This document shows, in pieces, positions 9,362-19,357 of a stretch of 64,000 nt of DNA. The notes under the pieces were generated by a model, which did not search any database, was not told the origin of the DNA, and saw only the letters and a program-made list of their open reading frames with translations. The stretch covers positions 7,616 through 71,615 of the forward strand of contig JAKFEE010000005.1 in NCBI GenBank assembly GCA_036675815.1. Reading direction: 5' to 3'. Source of the stretch: JAKFEE01 sp036675815. Lineage in GTDB: Bacteria; Pseudomonadota; Alphaproteobacteria; Rhodospirillales; Magnetospirillaceae. How positions within the stretch are numbered: position 1 is the first letter of the stretch; each line of letters begins with the position of its first letter. Both the position numbers and the translations under genes were made by a program.

Positions 9362-10621
9362 ATGTCCAAAACCAAGGGGACCATTGCGTCCGCGTCCACC
9401 CCGATCAGCCGCCGCGCCTTTGGCACGGGCGCCGCCGCCGGCGCCATGCTGCTGGCCTCGGGGATGCCGATCCGCTCGTTGCGTGCCGCCGAGCCCCTCA
9501 GGGTTGGCGTGCTGCTGCCGCGCTCGGGCCATCTGGCGCTGATCGGCCAGGCCTGCCAGCGCGGCGCCGAATTGTCGGTGCCGATCCTGGCCGATCTCGG
9601 CCATCAGGTGCAGTTGATGAACGCCGACACGGAATCCAACCCCGATGTCGGCCGTACCCAGGCCGAGAAGCTGATCCGCGAAGGCGCCCACGTGCTGATG
9701 GGCTGCTTCGACTCCGCCACCACGGCGGCGGTGGCGCAGGTGGCCGAGCAGAAGGGCGTGCCCTTCGTCATCAACATCGGCGCCGACCCGGCGATCACCG
9801 AGCAGGGCTACAAGTTCGTCTTCCGCAACTTCCCGACCAGCGTCATGCTGGGCATGGGCGGCCTCAAGCTGTTCAACGACATCTTCCAGGCCACCGGCAC
9901 CACGGCCAAGACCGCGGTGCTGATGCATGTCAACGACAGCTTCGGCAATTCGATGCGGGGCGGCATCGAGAAGTTGATGCCCAAGCTCAATCTGCCCTTC
10001 CAGATCGTCGAGACCATCGCCTACGACCCCAAGGCGCGCGACCTGGCGCTGGAGGTGTCCAAGGCCAAGGCGGCCAATGCCGACATCCACATGGTGGTGA
10101 CGCGCCTCAACGACGCCATCCTGATGGTGCGCGAGATGGTCAAGCAGCAGTACGCGCCGATGGGCATCATCAGCCCCGGCAGCCCCGGCATGTACGAGAA
10201 GCAGTTCTTCAAGACCCTGGGCAAGTACGCCAACTACTGCACCACCAACGTGCCGTGGTTCGACCCCAACCAGAAGCTGGCCAAGGTGCTCGAGGAACGC
10301 TTCGAGAAGGCCTATCCCGAGGAGTCGTTCGAGCTCAACATCGGCTTCACCTTCGAAGCGGTGCTGATCGCCGCCGACGCCTACAAGCGCGCCGGCTCGG
10401 GCAACCCGCAGGCGTTGGCCGAGGCGCTGCGCGCCACCAGCATCGCCGACCGGGTGATGATCGGTGGGCCGATCAAGTTCAACGAGAAGGGCCAGAACGA
10501 GAACCTGCGCTCGGCCGCGGTGCAGAACCTCGACGGCAAGCCGACGGTGGTGTTGCCTACCGAATCGGCGCAGGCCAAGCCGGTGTTCCCGATGCCCGAC
10601 TGGAAGGCGCGCGGCGCGTAG
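9362..10621 (+). CDS. ABC transporter substrate-binding protein (Liv/aromatic acid type), Tat-exported
   Basis: A 419-residue periplasmic binding protein of the leucine/isoleucine/valine-binding fold. The N-terminus carries a twin-arginine signal ISRRAFGTGAAAGAMLLAS, with cleavage likely after SLRAA. The mature domain opens LRVGVLLPRSGHLALIGQ. The ATG at 9362 is preferred over an in-frame GTG at 9356 because AGGGAG lies five bases before it. It heads the operon binding protein - two permeases - two ATPases. Given the ligase and beta-oxidation genes around it, the ligand is probably an aromatic or phenylpropanoid acid, as with CouP-like proteins, rather than an amino acid (inference). Confidence 0.88.
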   Translation: MSKTKGTIASASTPISRRAFGTGAAAGAMLLASGMPIRSLRAAEPLRVGVLLPRSGHLALIGQACQRGAELSVPILADLGHQVQLMNADTESNPDVGRTQAEKLIREGAHVLMGCFDSATTAAVAQVAEQKGVPFVINIGADPAITEQGYKFVFRNFPTSVMLGMGGLKLFNDIFQATGTTAKTAVLMHVNDSFGNSMRGGIEKLMPKLNLPFQIVETIAYDPKARDLALEVSKAKAANADIHMVVTRLNDAILMVREMVKQQYAPMGIISPGSPGMYEKQFFKTLGKYANYCTTNVPWFDPNQKLAKVLEERFEKAYPEESFELNIGFTFEAVLIAADAYKRAGSGNPQALAEALRATSIADRVMIGGPIKFNEKGQNENLRSAAVQNLDGKPTVVLPTESAQAKPVFPMPDWKARGA

Positions 10622-10625
10622 GAAC

Positions 10626-10681
10626 TGGAGCGCGGACCTCCAGGTCCGCATCCCTTTGCGGGTCTGGAGACCCGCGCTCCA
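10626..10681. repeat. Intergenic palindromic repeat, family B copy 2
   Basis: TGGAGCGCGGACCTCCAGG and a second palindrome, GCGGGTCTGGAGACCCGC, together bounded by TGGAGC/GCTCCA. It fills the gap between binding-protein and first permease gene, where such hairpins commonly keep binding-protein mRNA abundant relative to the membrane subunits. Confidence 0.75.
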
Positions 10682-10694
10682 GGAGAGGGAATCC

Positions 10695-11564
10695 ATGCCG
10701 CTCGAACTGTATCTGAACGTCATTACCGGCGGCCTTCTTACCGGCCTGGTCTATGGCCTGATGGCCCTCGGGCTCTCCGCCATTTTCGGCGTCATGCGCA
10801 TCGTCAACTTCGCCCATGGCGACATGATGGTGGCGGCGATGTACGCCGCCCTGGTGCTGTTCAACGTGCAGGGCATCACCCCGCTGGCAGCGCTGCCCAT
10901 CGTCGCCGGCGGGCTGTTCCTGGTCGGCTACGTACTGCAGCGCCTTCTGGTCAACCGCCTCATCCAGGCCACCGAGCACATTCAGTTCCTGGCCCTGCTC
11001 GGCGTCGCCATGGTCATCACCAACGGCATGTTGATGGCGTTCGGCCCCGACGCCCAGGGCGTGCTGCTGGACTATTCCTTCGACAGCTACAGCTTTGGGC
11101 CGCTGATCCTCGACAAGGTCCGGGTCATCGCCGCCGTCGTCGCCGGCATGGCCGCGCTGTTGCTGTGGGCGTTCTTTGCCTACACGCGGATCGGCAAGGC
11201 CATCCGCGCCTGTGCCGACAACCTCACCGGGGCCCGCGTCGTCGGCCTCGACGTCGACCGGCTCTATGCCGTGACCTTCGGCGTCGGCGCCGCCTGTGTC
11301 GGCGTCGCCGGCTGCCTGCTGCTGATGCTGGTCGACGTTCATCCGCATCTGAGTACCGATTACACCCTGCTCGGCTTCATCATCGTCATCGTCGGCGGGC
11401 TTGGCAGCCTGGGCGGCGCGCTGCTCGGCGGCGTCGTCATCGGCCTCGCCGAGGCCTTGGGCGGCGTGCTGGTCGAACCCAGCCTGAAGAGCATGTTCAG
11501 CTTCGGCTTGCTGATCCTCATCCTGCTGATCCGCCCCGAGGGCCTGATGGGAAAACGCACATGA
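10695..11564 (+). CDS. livH: ABC transporter permease, LivH type
   Basis: A 289-residue inner-membrane permease with about eight hydrophobic segments. The start MPLELYLNVITGGLLTGLVY and the LivH hallmark GVMRIVNFAHGDMM are both clear, as is the cytoplasmic loop SLGGALLGGVVIGLAEALGG. It forms the translocation pore with the LivM-type protein. The ATG at 10695 follows GGAGAGGGA and leaves the family N-terminus intact; the open frame upstream overlaps the binding-protein gene. Its stop overlaps the next start (ATGA). Confidence 0.9.
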   Translation: MPLELYLNVITGGLLTGLVYGLMALGLSAIFGVMRIVNFAHGDMMVAAMYAALVLFNVQGITPLAALPIVAGGLFLVGYVLQRLLVNRLIQATEHIQFLALLGVAMVITNGMLMAFGPDAQGVLLDYSFDSYSFGPLILDKVRVIAAVVAGMAALLLWAFFAYTRIGKAIRACADNLTGARVVGLDVDRLYAVTFGVGAACVGVAGCLLLMLVDVHPHLSTDYTLLGFIIVIVGGLGSLGGALLGGVVIGLAEALGGVLVEPSLKSMFSFGLLILILLIRPEGLMGKRT

Positions 11565-12562
11565 CCACGACCGCCGCGGCCACCGCCGCCGCCCCCGTCC
11601 GGCTGCCCCGCGGCACGCTGCTGCTGGCCGGCTTGGCCGCGCTGCTGCTGATGGCGCCCCTGTTCGCCGGCGACTACCTTCTGTCGGTGCTGATCCTCAT
11701 CTGCTACCAGGCCTATCTGGGTATGGCGTGGAACGCCATGATGGGCTTTGCCGGCCAGTTCTCGCTGGGGCACGCCCTTTACATCGGCCTCGGCGGCTAT
11801 GCCGCCGGTGCCCTGTTCGTCCATTTCGGCATCCCGCCGTGGATCGGCATGCTCGTCGGCGCCGCCGTCGCCACCGCGGCCGGCGCCGTCGTCGGCGCCC
11901 TCGGCTTCCGCTTCGGCGTCAAGGGCGTCTATTTCGCCCTGCTGACCATCGCCTTTGCCGAATTCACCCGCATCCTGTTCGATCACTGGGACTGGGTGGG
12001 CGCGTCGAGCGGTCTGTTCCTGCCGGTGGCCCACGATCAGGTGTCGCTGTGGTTGCTGCGCGGACCGCCGGTGATGTTCTACTACGTCATCCTCGGCCTG
12101 CTGATTGCCGCCTTCGTGCTGTCGTGGGCGCTGCTGCGCCGCCGCATCGGCTATTATTGGCAGGCCATCCGCGAGGATCAGGATGCCGCCGAAACCCTGG
12201 GCATCGACGTCTTCAAGTACAAGATGGCGGCGGTGATGCTGTCGGCGGCGATGACCGCGGTGGGCGGCGTGTTCTACGCCTTCTACTACAACAACCTTTA
12301 CCCTGAGACGATCTTCTCGATGCACCGCTCGATCGAGCTGATGTTGGGCACCATCGTCGGCGGCATCGGCACCCTGTTCGGCCCGATCCTCGGCGCGGCG
12401 CTGCTGGTGGTGTTGGGCGAGGTGCTGACCCTGCTGACCGAGGATCTGGGGCTGGACGGCGTCAAGCAGATCTTCTACGGCCTATGCCTGCTTATCATCG
12501 TCCTCTGGCGGCCGGCCGGCATCTGGCCGTGGCTGCGGACGCGCCTGGGGCTCGGCACATGA
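11561..12562 (+). CDS. livM: ABC transporter permease, LivM type
   Basis: A 333-residue permease with multiple membrane spans. Characteristic LivM segments are MMGFAGQFSLGHALYIGLGG and AIREDQDAAETLGIDVFKYK, the latter being the coupling loop to the ATPases. The start at 11561 overlaps the LivH stop, and its own stop overlaps the LivG start, so the transporter genes are translationally coupled. It partners LivH in the membrane. Confidence 0.9.
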   Translation: MTTTAAATAAAPVRLPRGTLLLAGLAALLLMAPLFAGDYLLSVLILICYQAYLGMAWNAMMGFAGQFSLGHALYIGLGGYAAGALFVHFGIPPWIGMLVGAAVATAAGAVVGALGFRFGVKGVYFALLTIAFAEFTRILFDHWDWVGASSGLFLPVAHDQVSLWLLRGPPVMFYYVILGLLIAAFVLSWALLRRRIGYYWQAIREDQDAAETLGIDVFKYKMAAVMLSAAMTAVGGVFYAFYYNNLYPETIFSMHRSIELMLGTIVGGIGTLFGPILGAALLVVLGEVLTLLTEDLGLDGVKQIFYGLCLLIIVLWRPAGIWPWLRTRLGLGT

Positions 12563-13334
12563 GCGCGGTGCATGCCATGGACGTCGCCGTCACACCACAG
12601 CCCGCGGTGGCTACGCCCATCCTGGAGGTCAACGGCCTGACCAAGGCCTTCCGCGGCCTGACCGCGGTGAACGACGTCTCGTTCGAGGTGCCGCGGGGCG
12701 GCATCGTCGCCCTCATCGGACCCAACGGCGCCGGCAAGACCACCACCTTCAACCTGATCGCCGGCGTCCTGCGCCCCAATGGCGGCACGGTCACGCTGGA
12801 GGGGCAAGGCGTCACCGGACTGCGCCCCGACCGCATCTGTCATGCCGGCATCGGCCGCACCTTCCAGCTGGTGAAGCCGTTCGGTGCGCTGACGGTCCTG
12901 GAGAATGTCATGGTCGGGGCGTTGCGCGCCGACCCGAGTGTTGCCGCGGCTACCGCCAAGTCGCATGAGATCCTGGCCCTGCTGGAGCTGGACGACAAGG
13001 CGCGGCTGATGGCCAACACCCTCACCTTGCCCGACCGCAAGCGGCTGGAGGTGGCGCGCGCCCTAGCCACTGCCCCGAAACTGCTGCTGCTCGACGAGGT
13101 GATGGCCGGCCTGCGCCCGACCGAGACCGACCGCATGGTGGCGATCCTGGCCCAACTCAACCGCGAGACCGGCCTGACCATCCTGCTGATCGAGCATGTC
13201 ATGCGCGCGGTGATGGCGCTGTCGCAGCGCGTCGTGGTGCTGAACTACGGTGAGAAGATCTGCGACGGCACCCCCGAGCAGGTCACCCGCGACCCCAAGG
13301 TCCTGGAATGCTATCTCGGCGAGGAGGACGAGGC

Positions 13335-13338
<4 letters not shown>
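12559..13338 (+). CDS. livG: ABC transporter ATPase, LivG type
   Basis: A 259-residue ATPase. Walker A is GPNGAGKTTTFNLI and Walker B LLLLDEVMAGL. The signature loop reads LTLPDRKRLEVARAL, a divergent form without the usual LSGGQ, which is common in LivG proteins. The Q-loop region is GIGRTFQLVKPF. Start 12559 overlaps the LivM stop by ATGA; a further in-frame start 25 codons upstream would lie inside LivM. It energises uptake with the LivF-type ATPase. Confidence 0.9.
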
Positions 13339-14042
<704 letters not shown>

Positions 14043-14047
14043 TTGAT

Positions 14048-14131
14048 CGTCACCCCCGCGCAAGCGGGGGTCCAATCCGCGATTCAGCGAAAGCGTCTGC
14101 GGAATGGGTTCCCGCTTTCGCGGGAACGACG
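14048..14131. repeat. Intergenic paired-palindrome repeat, family A copy 1
   Basis: Outer ends CGTCA and CGACG enclose two small palindromes, CCCCCGCGCAAGCGGGGG and CCCGCTTTCGCGGG, about 45 bases apart. The whole unit can fold as one long hairpin or two short ones. Further copies are at 37901-38008, 41947-42051 and 51993-52102. Confidence 0.75.
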
Positions 14132-14165
14132 AAACAGGCAAAAAAACATGAAACCCGAGGGAACC

Positions 14166-16010
14166 ATGTCCAAGCCCCCCTTCGCCCCGCTCAACTTCGC
14201 GCCCGCCATGGTCGACGTGCGCGAGCTGCCGGACGGCGGCTACCTGTTGAAATCGGGCCAGGACCTCGAGCCGTATGCACGCTGCCTTGGCGACCTTCTC
14301 CGCCATTGGGCGGAAAGCCAGCCCGAACGCCTGTTCCTGGCTCAGCGTGACGCGCGCGGCGCGTGGCGCAAGATCACCTTCGGCGAAACCTGGGACGCAG
14401 CGCGGGCTATCGGACAATCCCTGCTGAACCGCCGCCTGTCGGCAGAGCGCCCGGTGGTGATCCTGTCCGACAATGGCATCGATCATGCCCTGTTGACTCT
14501 AGCTGCCATGCATGTCGGCATCCCCGTGGCGCCGGTCTCGCCGGCCTATTCGCTGATGTCGCAGGATTTCGCCAAGCTGAAGCACATCATGGCGCTGATG
14601 ACGCCGGGGCTGGTCTATGCCGCCGACGGCGCCCGCTTCGAGAAGGCCCTGGCCGCCGTCGATCTGGGGGGCGCCGAGTTGGTGGTCAGCAACAATCCGC
14701 CGGCCAGCCTGCCGACCACGCCCTTCGCCGAATTGCTGCAAGCACGGCCGGGCGCCGAGGTCGACCGCGCCTTCGCGCTGGTCGGCCCCGACACCTGCGC
14801 CAAGATCCTGTTCACCTCGGGCTCGACCGACCTGCCCAAGGGCGTGATCAACACGCAGCGCATGCTGTGTTCCAACCAGCAGGCCATTGCCCAGGTGTGG
14901 CCGTTCCTGTCGGAGCGGCCGCCGGTGGTGCTCGATTGGCTGCCGTGGAACCACACCTTCGGCGGCAACCACAACTTCAACATGATCCTGCGCCACGGCG
15001 GATCGCTGTACATCGACGACGGCAAGCCGGTGCCCGGCCTCATCGACAAGACTGTGCAGAATCTGCGCGAGGTGTCGCCGACGCTGTATTTCAACGTGCC
15101 GCGCGGCTTCGACATGCTGCTGCCCCACCTGGCCAAGGACGAGGACCTGCGCAACGGCTTCTTCCGCGAGCTCGACCTCATCTTCTATGCGGGCGCCGCC
15201 CTGCCGCAGAACCTGTGGGAATGGCTGGAAGAACTGTCGATCGCCAGTCGCGGCAAACGCGTGCGCTTCGTCTCGGCCTGGGGCGCCACCGAAACCTCGC
15301 CGATGATCACCACCGTACATTTCGACATCGACCGCGCCGGCGTCATCGGCCTGCCCGCCCCCGGTGCCGAGGTCAAGTTCGTGCCCAACGGCGGCAAGTA
15401 CGAGATGCGGGTGCGCGGACCCAACATCATGCCCGGCTATTACAAGCGCCCCGACCTCACCGAAAAGGCCTTCGACGCCGACGGCTTCTATTGCACCGGC
15501 GACGCCGGCCGCTTCGCCGATGCCAACGATCCGGCCAAGGGCATCGTCTTCGACGGCCGCACCGCCGAGGATTTCAAGCTGATGTCGGGCACCTGGGTGA
15601 ATGTCGGGGCGGTGCGCGTCAAAGCCATCGCCGCCTGCGCGCCGGTGATCAGCGACGCCGTCATCACCGGCCATGATCGCGAGGACATCGGCATGCTGGC
15701 CTTCGCCAATCCGGCCGGTTGCCTGTCACTGTGCCCCGGCGCGCCCGCCGACACGCCGCTGTGCACGCTGCTGCAGCGCCCCGAGGTGCGCGAACATCTG
15801 GCTGCCGGCCTGCGCAAAATGGCCGCCGAGGCCGGCGGCAGCTCGACATACGTCGCCCGCGTTCTGCTGATGGACGAGCCGCCGTCGATCGACGCCAACG
15901 AGATCACCGACAAGGGCTACATCAACCAGCGCGCCGTGCTTGTGCGCCGCGCCGCCCTGGTGGAGCGGCTGTATGCCGACGACGATCCGGACGTCATCCG
16001 GCTCTCGTGA
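14166..16010 (+). CDS. Feruloyl-CoA synthase-like AMP-forming acid:CoA ligase
   Basis: A 614-residue ANL-superfamily ligase, the length of feruloyl-CoA synthases. The phosphate-binding loop is LFTSGSTDLPKGVINTQRM, the adenine motif VSAWGATETSPM, and the hinge region TGDAGRFADANDP. The N-terminal half (IDHALLTLAAMHVGIPVAPV and SQDFAKLKHIM) matches the feruloyl-CoA synthase subgroup rather than fatty-acyl ligases. It would activate a hydroxycinnamate or similar acid to its CoA thioester in the cytoplasm. The ATG at 14166 begins at family homology, just after a repeat; the open frame upstream is repeat sequence. Position after the Liv transporter supports import-coupled activation. Confidence 0.85.
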   Translation: MSKPPFAPLNFAPAMVDVRELPDGGYLLKSGQDLEPYARCLGDLLRHWAESQPERLFLAQRDARGAWRKITFGETWDAARAIGQSLLNRRLSAERPVVILSDNGIDHALLTLAAMHVGIPVAPVSPAYSLMSQDFAKLKHIMALMTPGLVYAADGARFEKALAAVDLGGAELVVSNNPPASLPTTPFAELLQARPGAEVDRAFALVGPDTCAKILFTSGSTDLPKGVINTQRMLCSNQQAIAQVWPFLSERPPVVLDWLPWNHTFGGNHNFNMILRHGGSLYIDDGKPVPGLIDKTVQNLREVSPTLYFNVPRGFDMLLPHLAKDEDLRNGFFRELDLIFYAGAALPQNLWEWLEELSIASRGKRVRFVSAWGATETSPMITTVHFDIDRAGVIGLPAPGAEVKFVPNGGKYEMRVRGPNIMPGYYKRPDLTEKAFDADGFYCTGDAGRFADANDPAKGIVFDGRTAEDFKLMSGTWVNVGAVRVKAIAACAPVISDAVITGHDREDIGMLAFANPAGCLSLCPGAPADTPLCTLLQRPEVREHLAAGLRKMAAEAGGSSTYVARVLLMDEPPSIDANEITDKGYINQRAVLVRRAALVERLYADDDPDVIRLS

Positions 16011-16011
16011 G

Positions 16012-16124
16012 CCCTCTCCCGCTTGCGGGAGAGGGAGGGGACCCGCATAGCGGGGAGGGTGAGGGCAGCGCTTTGAGGCCTGAGCTCTACCCTCACCCCG
16101 ACCCTCTCCCGCAAGCGGGAGAGG
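16012..16124. repeat. Composite palindromic repeat, family C copies 2 and 3
   Basis: CCCTCTCCCGCTTGCGGGAG starts at 16012 and an equivalent CCCTCTCCCGCAAGCGGGAG at 16102. Between them are GAGGGTGAGGG and CCCTCACCCCG, which are complementary, so the unit forms nested hairpins. It fills the gap between the ligase and the acyl-CoA dehydrogenase. Confidence 0.75.
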
Positions 16125-16163
16125 AAGCAAACGACCCGCGGCTCTAAAATGGCTAGGAACACG

Positions 16164-17813
16164 ATGATCGATTACCGTGCGCCAGTCGCCGACATCCTGT
16201 TCGCCCTCACCCATGGCGGCCGGGCCTCCCGACTGCCTGGATGGGATGCCGAACTCGCCGCCGCGGTACTGGAGCAGGCGGCCCGCTTCGTCGACGGCGA
16301 GATCGCGCCCCTCGACCCCATCGGCGATGCCACGCCGGCGCGGATCGAGAACGGGCGCGTGGTGATGCCACCCGCCTTCGGCAGAGCCTATCGCGCCTTC
16401 GCCGAAGCAGGCTGGCCCGGCCTCGCAGTCGACGAAGCCTTTGGCGGCCAGGGCCTGCCGCACGTGCTGGCATCGTGCCTGTCCGAGATGCTCTCGGGCG
16501 CCTGCATCTCCTTTCAGATGGTGCTGTCGCTGGCCCAGGGCGCCGTCCGCACCCTGGCGGCCAACGGCAGCGACGAGCAGAAGCGCCGCTACCTGCCGCG
16601 GCTGGCCTCGGGCGAATGGCTGGCCACCATGTGCCTCACCGAGCCGCAAGCCGGCTCGGACCTCGGCCTGGTCCGGACCACGGCCCATCCGGCGCCGGAT
16701 GGCAGCTGGCAGCTGTCCGGCGGCAAGGTCTTCATCTCGGGCGGCGACCAGGACCTGACCGGGAAAGTGCTGCATCTGGTGCTGGCTCGCACGCCCGACG
16801 CACCGTCCGGCACCAAGGGCCTGTCGCTGTTCCTGTGCCCGTCGGAGCTCCCCGACGGCCAGCGCAACGCCGTCTCGGTGCTGCGGCTGGAGGACAAGCT
16901 CGGCATGCACGCCTCGCCCACATGCCAGATGGCCTTCGACGGCGCCTGGGCCGAGATCGTCGGCGTGCCCGGCGAAGGCCTGGCGCGCATGTTCACCATG
17001 ATGAATGCCGAGCGCCTGGACGTCGCCATCCAGGGCGTCGGCTTGGCCGAGGTGGCCAGTCAGCGCGCCTGGGCCTACGCCACGCAACGCCGGCAGGGGC
17101 GCATCGGAGCCGAAGAGGCGCCGGCGATCATTGCCCGTCATGCCGACGTCCGCCGCATGCTGCTGCATCAGGCCGCCCTGGCCATGGGCTGCCGCGCCAT
17201 GACCTATGACACGCTGGTCGAACTCGAGCTGGGGCGGCATCCGGCCCTGGTCGAGTTCATGACACCCATGTGCAAGGCTTTTGCCACCGACGCGGCGATC
17301 GAGGCGGCACAGCTGGCCATCCAGGTGCACGGCGGCTACGGCTATCTGCGCGAATACCGTGTCGAGCAGATCCTGCGTGATGCCCGTATCACCAGCATCT
17401 ACGAGGGGACCAATGGCATCCAGGCGATCACGCTCGCCGGGCGGCTTCTGCACATGCAAGGCGGTGCTGCCGCCGCCGCGTTCCGGCGTTGGGTCGAGGA
17501 GGCCATGACCGTCGCCGGCGAGGACATGGCCGCGGCCACCGGTGCGGCGCTGGCACAATGGCGCTGCGCCACCGAAAGTCTGGCCGTCGGCAGCGATCCA
17601 GGCGGCGCGGCCGCCGCCTATCTGCGCCTGACCGGTTTGACCGCCATGGGGGCCGCCTGGTGTCGCCTCGACGGTGCCGCCGCTCGATCCGCCCATCCGC
17701 AGCGATTGCGCGCCCTCGCCGACTATGTGCGGGCATGGATGCTGCCCGAGACGGTCTATCTCACCGAGCTGTGCCTCAACCACGAGCCAATGCCCGAACT
17801 GCCCATCGGCTAG
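16164..17813 (+). CDS. Acyl-CoA dehydrogenase, large (about 550 residues) subtype
   Basis: A 549-residue FAD enzyme. The middle domain has ATMCLTEPQAGSDLGLVRT and the C-terminal catalytic segment ARITSIYEGTNGIQAITLAG, in which the YEGTN Glu is the usual base. The N-terminal YRAPVADILFAL and the about 100-residue C-terminal extension are those of the DmdC/AidB-like large acyl-CoA dehydrogenases, which act on side-chain thioesters. An AGGAA before 16164 favours that ATG over one at 16149. It would introduce the 2,3 double bond, completing with the crotonase and the 3-hydroxyacyl-CoA dehydrogenase most of a beta-oxidation set; no thiolase is nearby. Confidence 0.88.
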   Translation: MIDYRAPVADILFALTHGGRASRLPGWDAELAAAVLEQAARFVDGEIAPLDPIGDATPARIENGRVVMPPAFGRAYRAFAEAGWPGLAVDEAFGGQGLPHVLASCLSEMLSGACISFQMVLSLAQGAVRTLAANGSDEQKRRYLPRLASGEWLATMCLTEPQAGSDLGLVRTTAHPAPDGSWQLSGGKVFISGGDQDLTGKVLHLVLARTPDAPSGTKGLSLFLCPSELPDGQRNAVSVLRLEDKLGMHASPTCQMAFDGAWAEIVGVPGEGLARMFTMMNAERLDVAIQGVGLAEVASQRAWAYATQRRQGRIGAEEAPAIIARHADVRRMLLHQAALAMGCRAMTYDTLVELELGRHPALVEFMTPMCKAFATDAAIEAAQLAIQVHGGYGYLREYRVEQILRDARITSIYEGTNGIQAITLAGRLLHMQGGAAAAAFRRWVEEAMTVAGEDMAAATGAALAQWRCATESLAVGSDPGGAAAAYLRLTGLTAMGAAWCRLDGAAARSAHPQRLRALADYVRAWMLPETVYLTELCLNHEPMPELPIG

Positions 17814-17867
17814 CCCTGTGCCAATCCGGGGAACCGGCGCACGCTTCGGGGGTTTGCCTCGTGAGCA

Positions 17868-18731
17868 ATGCAGAAGGACGTCCCCGTGGCCGCGCCACCG
17901 CACAGCCGCCGTCACCCCGGCCGCAGTTTCGCGGTGGGCATCGCTCGCGCCTTCGCGGGGTCGCTGATTTTCGCCCTGCCCCTGCTGATGACCATGGAGA
18001 TGTGGTGGCTGGGTTTCACCATGGATCGGCTGCGGCTGGCCCTGCTGGTGGTCCTGACGCTGCCGGTGCTGGTCGGGCTCGCCCGCTATATCGGCTTCGA
18101 GCGCACGAGCGGCTGGGCCGATGATCTCCGCGACGGCCTGATCGGCTATGCCGTCGGCTTCATCGCCTCGACGATTGTGCTGGTGCTGCTTGGCATCATC
18201 GAGGCGGGCATGAGTGCCGACGAGGTGATCGGCAAGGTGGCGTTGCAGGCGGTCCCCGCCTCGATCGGCGCCGTCCTGGCCCGCAGCCAGCTGGGCAGCG
18301 AACGGGACAGGCGCGACGAGGAAACGCAGAAGCGCCACGCCGGCTATTTCGGCGAGATGTTCATCACCGCCGTGGGCGCCCTGTTCCTCGCATTGAATCT
18401 TGCCCCCACCGAGGAGATGGTGTTGATCAGCTATATGATGAGCGGCTGGCATACGGTGGCGGTGGCCCTGCTGTCGCTGCTGATCATGCATGCCTTCGTC
18501 TATGCCCTCGATTTCGCCGGCGGCTCGGCGCATCCGTCAGACATGCCGCGCTGGCGTAGTTTTCTGTTGCTGCCCGTCACCGGTTACGCCATCTGCCTGG
18601 TCATCTCGTTGTATGTGCTGTGGAGCTTCGGCCGTACCGACGGCACCGACATCGGCCAGGTGATCAAGGCGACGGTAGTCTTGGGCTTTCCCGCCGCCAT
18701 CGGCGGCGCGGCGGCACGCCTGGTGGTGTAG
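17868..18731 (+). CDS. TIGR02587-type integral membrane protein
   Basis: A 287-residue membrane protein with about seven hydrophobic segments. The conserved-looking stretch SFAVGIARAFAGSLIFALPL and the loop EETQKRHAGYFGEMFITAVG, as well as NLAPTEEMVLISYMM, match my memory of the TIGR02587 (DUF2391) family. Its function is unknown. It is followed after two bases by a TIGR02588-type protein, the usual partner. The start is uncertain because no strong ribosome-binding site precedes 17868. Confidence 0.75.
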   Translation: MQKDVPVAAPPHSRRHPGRSFAVGIARAFAGSLIFALPLLMTMEMWWLGFTMDRLRLALLVVLTLPVLVGLARYIGFERTSGWADDLRDGLIGYAVGFIASTIVLVLLGIIEAGMSADEVIGKVALQAVPASIGAVLARSQLGSERDRRDEETQKRHAGYFGEMFITAVGALFLALNLAPTEEMVLISYMMSGWHTVAVALLSLLIMHAFVYALDFAGGSAHPSDMPRWRSFLLLPVTGYAICLVISLYVLWSFGRTDGTDIGQVIKATVVLGFPAAIGGAAARLVV

Positions 18732-18733
18732 AC

Positions 18734-19138
18734 ATGGCCCATCCGCACGAACACCAGGTCCGGCCCGGCTTGCATCTCGTGCAGTGGGCCTTTGCCATTC
18801 TCGGTTTGGCCTTGGTCGTCGGCTCGGCCGCGTTCATGGTCTATCGCGCCGTCGGCATCGACGGCGGGCCACCGGCGCTGAGCGTGCGCTGGTCGGCGGC
18901 AGTGCGGCAGCGGGACGGCTGGCTGCTGCCGTTCACCGCGATCAATGGCGGCGGGGAGCCGGCGGCGCAGGTGTGGATCGAGGCCAGCATCATCGCCACC
19001 GACGGCAGCCGTGAGACCAGCCGCACCGTCCTCGACTACGTGCCCGCCCATTCCGAACGCCGCGGCGGGTTGGTGTTCCGCACGGACCCGACGGCCGGCC
19101 AACTCACGATTCGGGCCCTCGGCTATACCGAGCCATGA
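18734..19138 (+). CDS. TIGR02588-type single-span membrane protein
   Basis: A 134-residue protein with one transmembrane helix (LVQWAFAILGLALVVGSAAF, residues about 13-33) and a C-terminal beta-rich extracytoplasmic domain ending in IRALGYTEP. It follows the TIGR02587-type gene after two bases, and the two families typically occur as a pair. No function is known. Orientation predicts the beta domain in the periplasm, where it might sit on the larger membrane partner. Confidence 0.75.
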   Translation: MAHPHEHQVRPGLHLVQWAFAILGLALVVGSAAFMVYRAVGIDGGPPALSVRWSAAVRQRDGWLLPFTAINGGGEPAAQVWIEASIIATDGSRETSRTVLDYVPAHSERRGGLVFRTDPTAGQLTIRALGYTEP

Positions 19139-19357
19139 CGGCCGTTCCCTGCCCGCCACATGACCGCCCTGGGCCACAGCAACGACAAAATCAAACCATT
19201 CAATAGGATTAGTCATAGTATTACATACCAAAACATTATGGCATTACGACGGGATAGCGAGGAGCATACTCGGCAGTATCTACACTTACGCGCCATTTAT
19301 TCGCGCTGCCTCGTCTGGTCTCATTACCACGGTACCATTTGCGGAATGAGATGCACC
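19139..19357 (+). promoter_or_regulatory. AT-rich intergenic region before the carrier-protein cassette
   Basis: About 200 bases that are much richer in A+T than anything around them, especially 19183-19250 (for example ATTCAATAGGATTAGTCA and TATTACATACC). No gene is supported here. It is the likely promoter of the cassette at 19358-24321 and the base bias may mark the left edge of a transferred segment. I could not fix -35/-10 elements. Confidence 0.45.
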
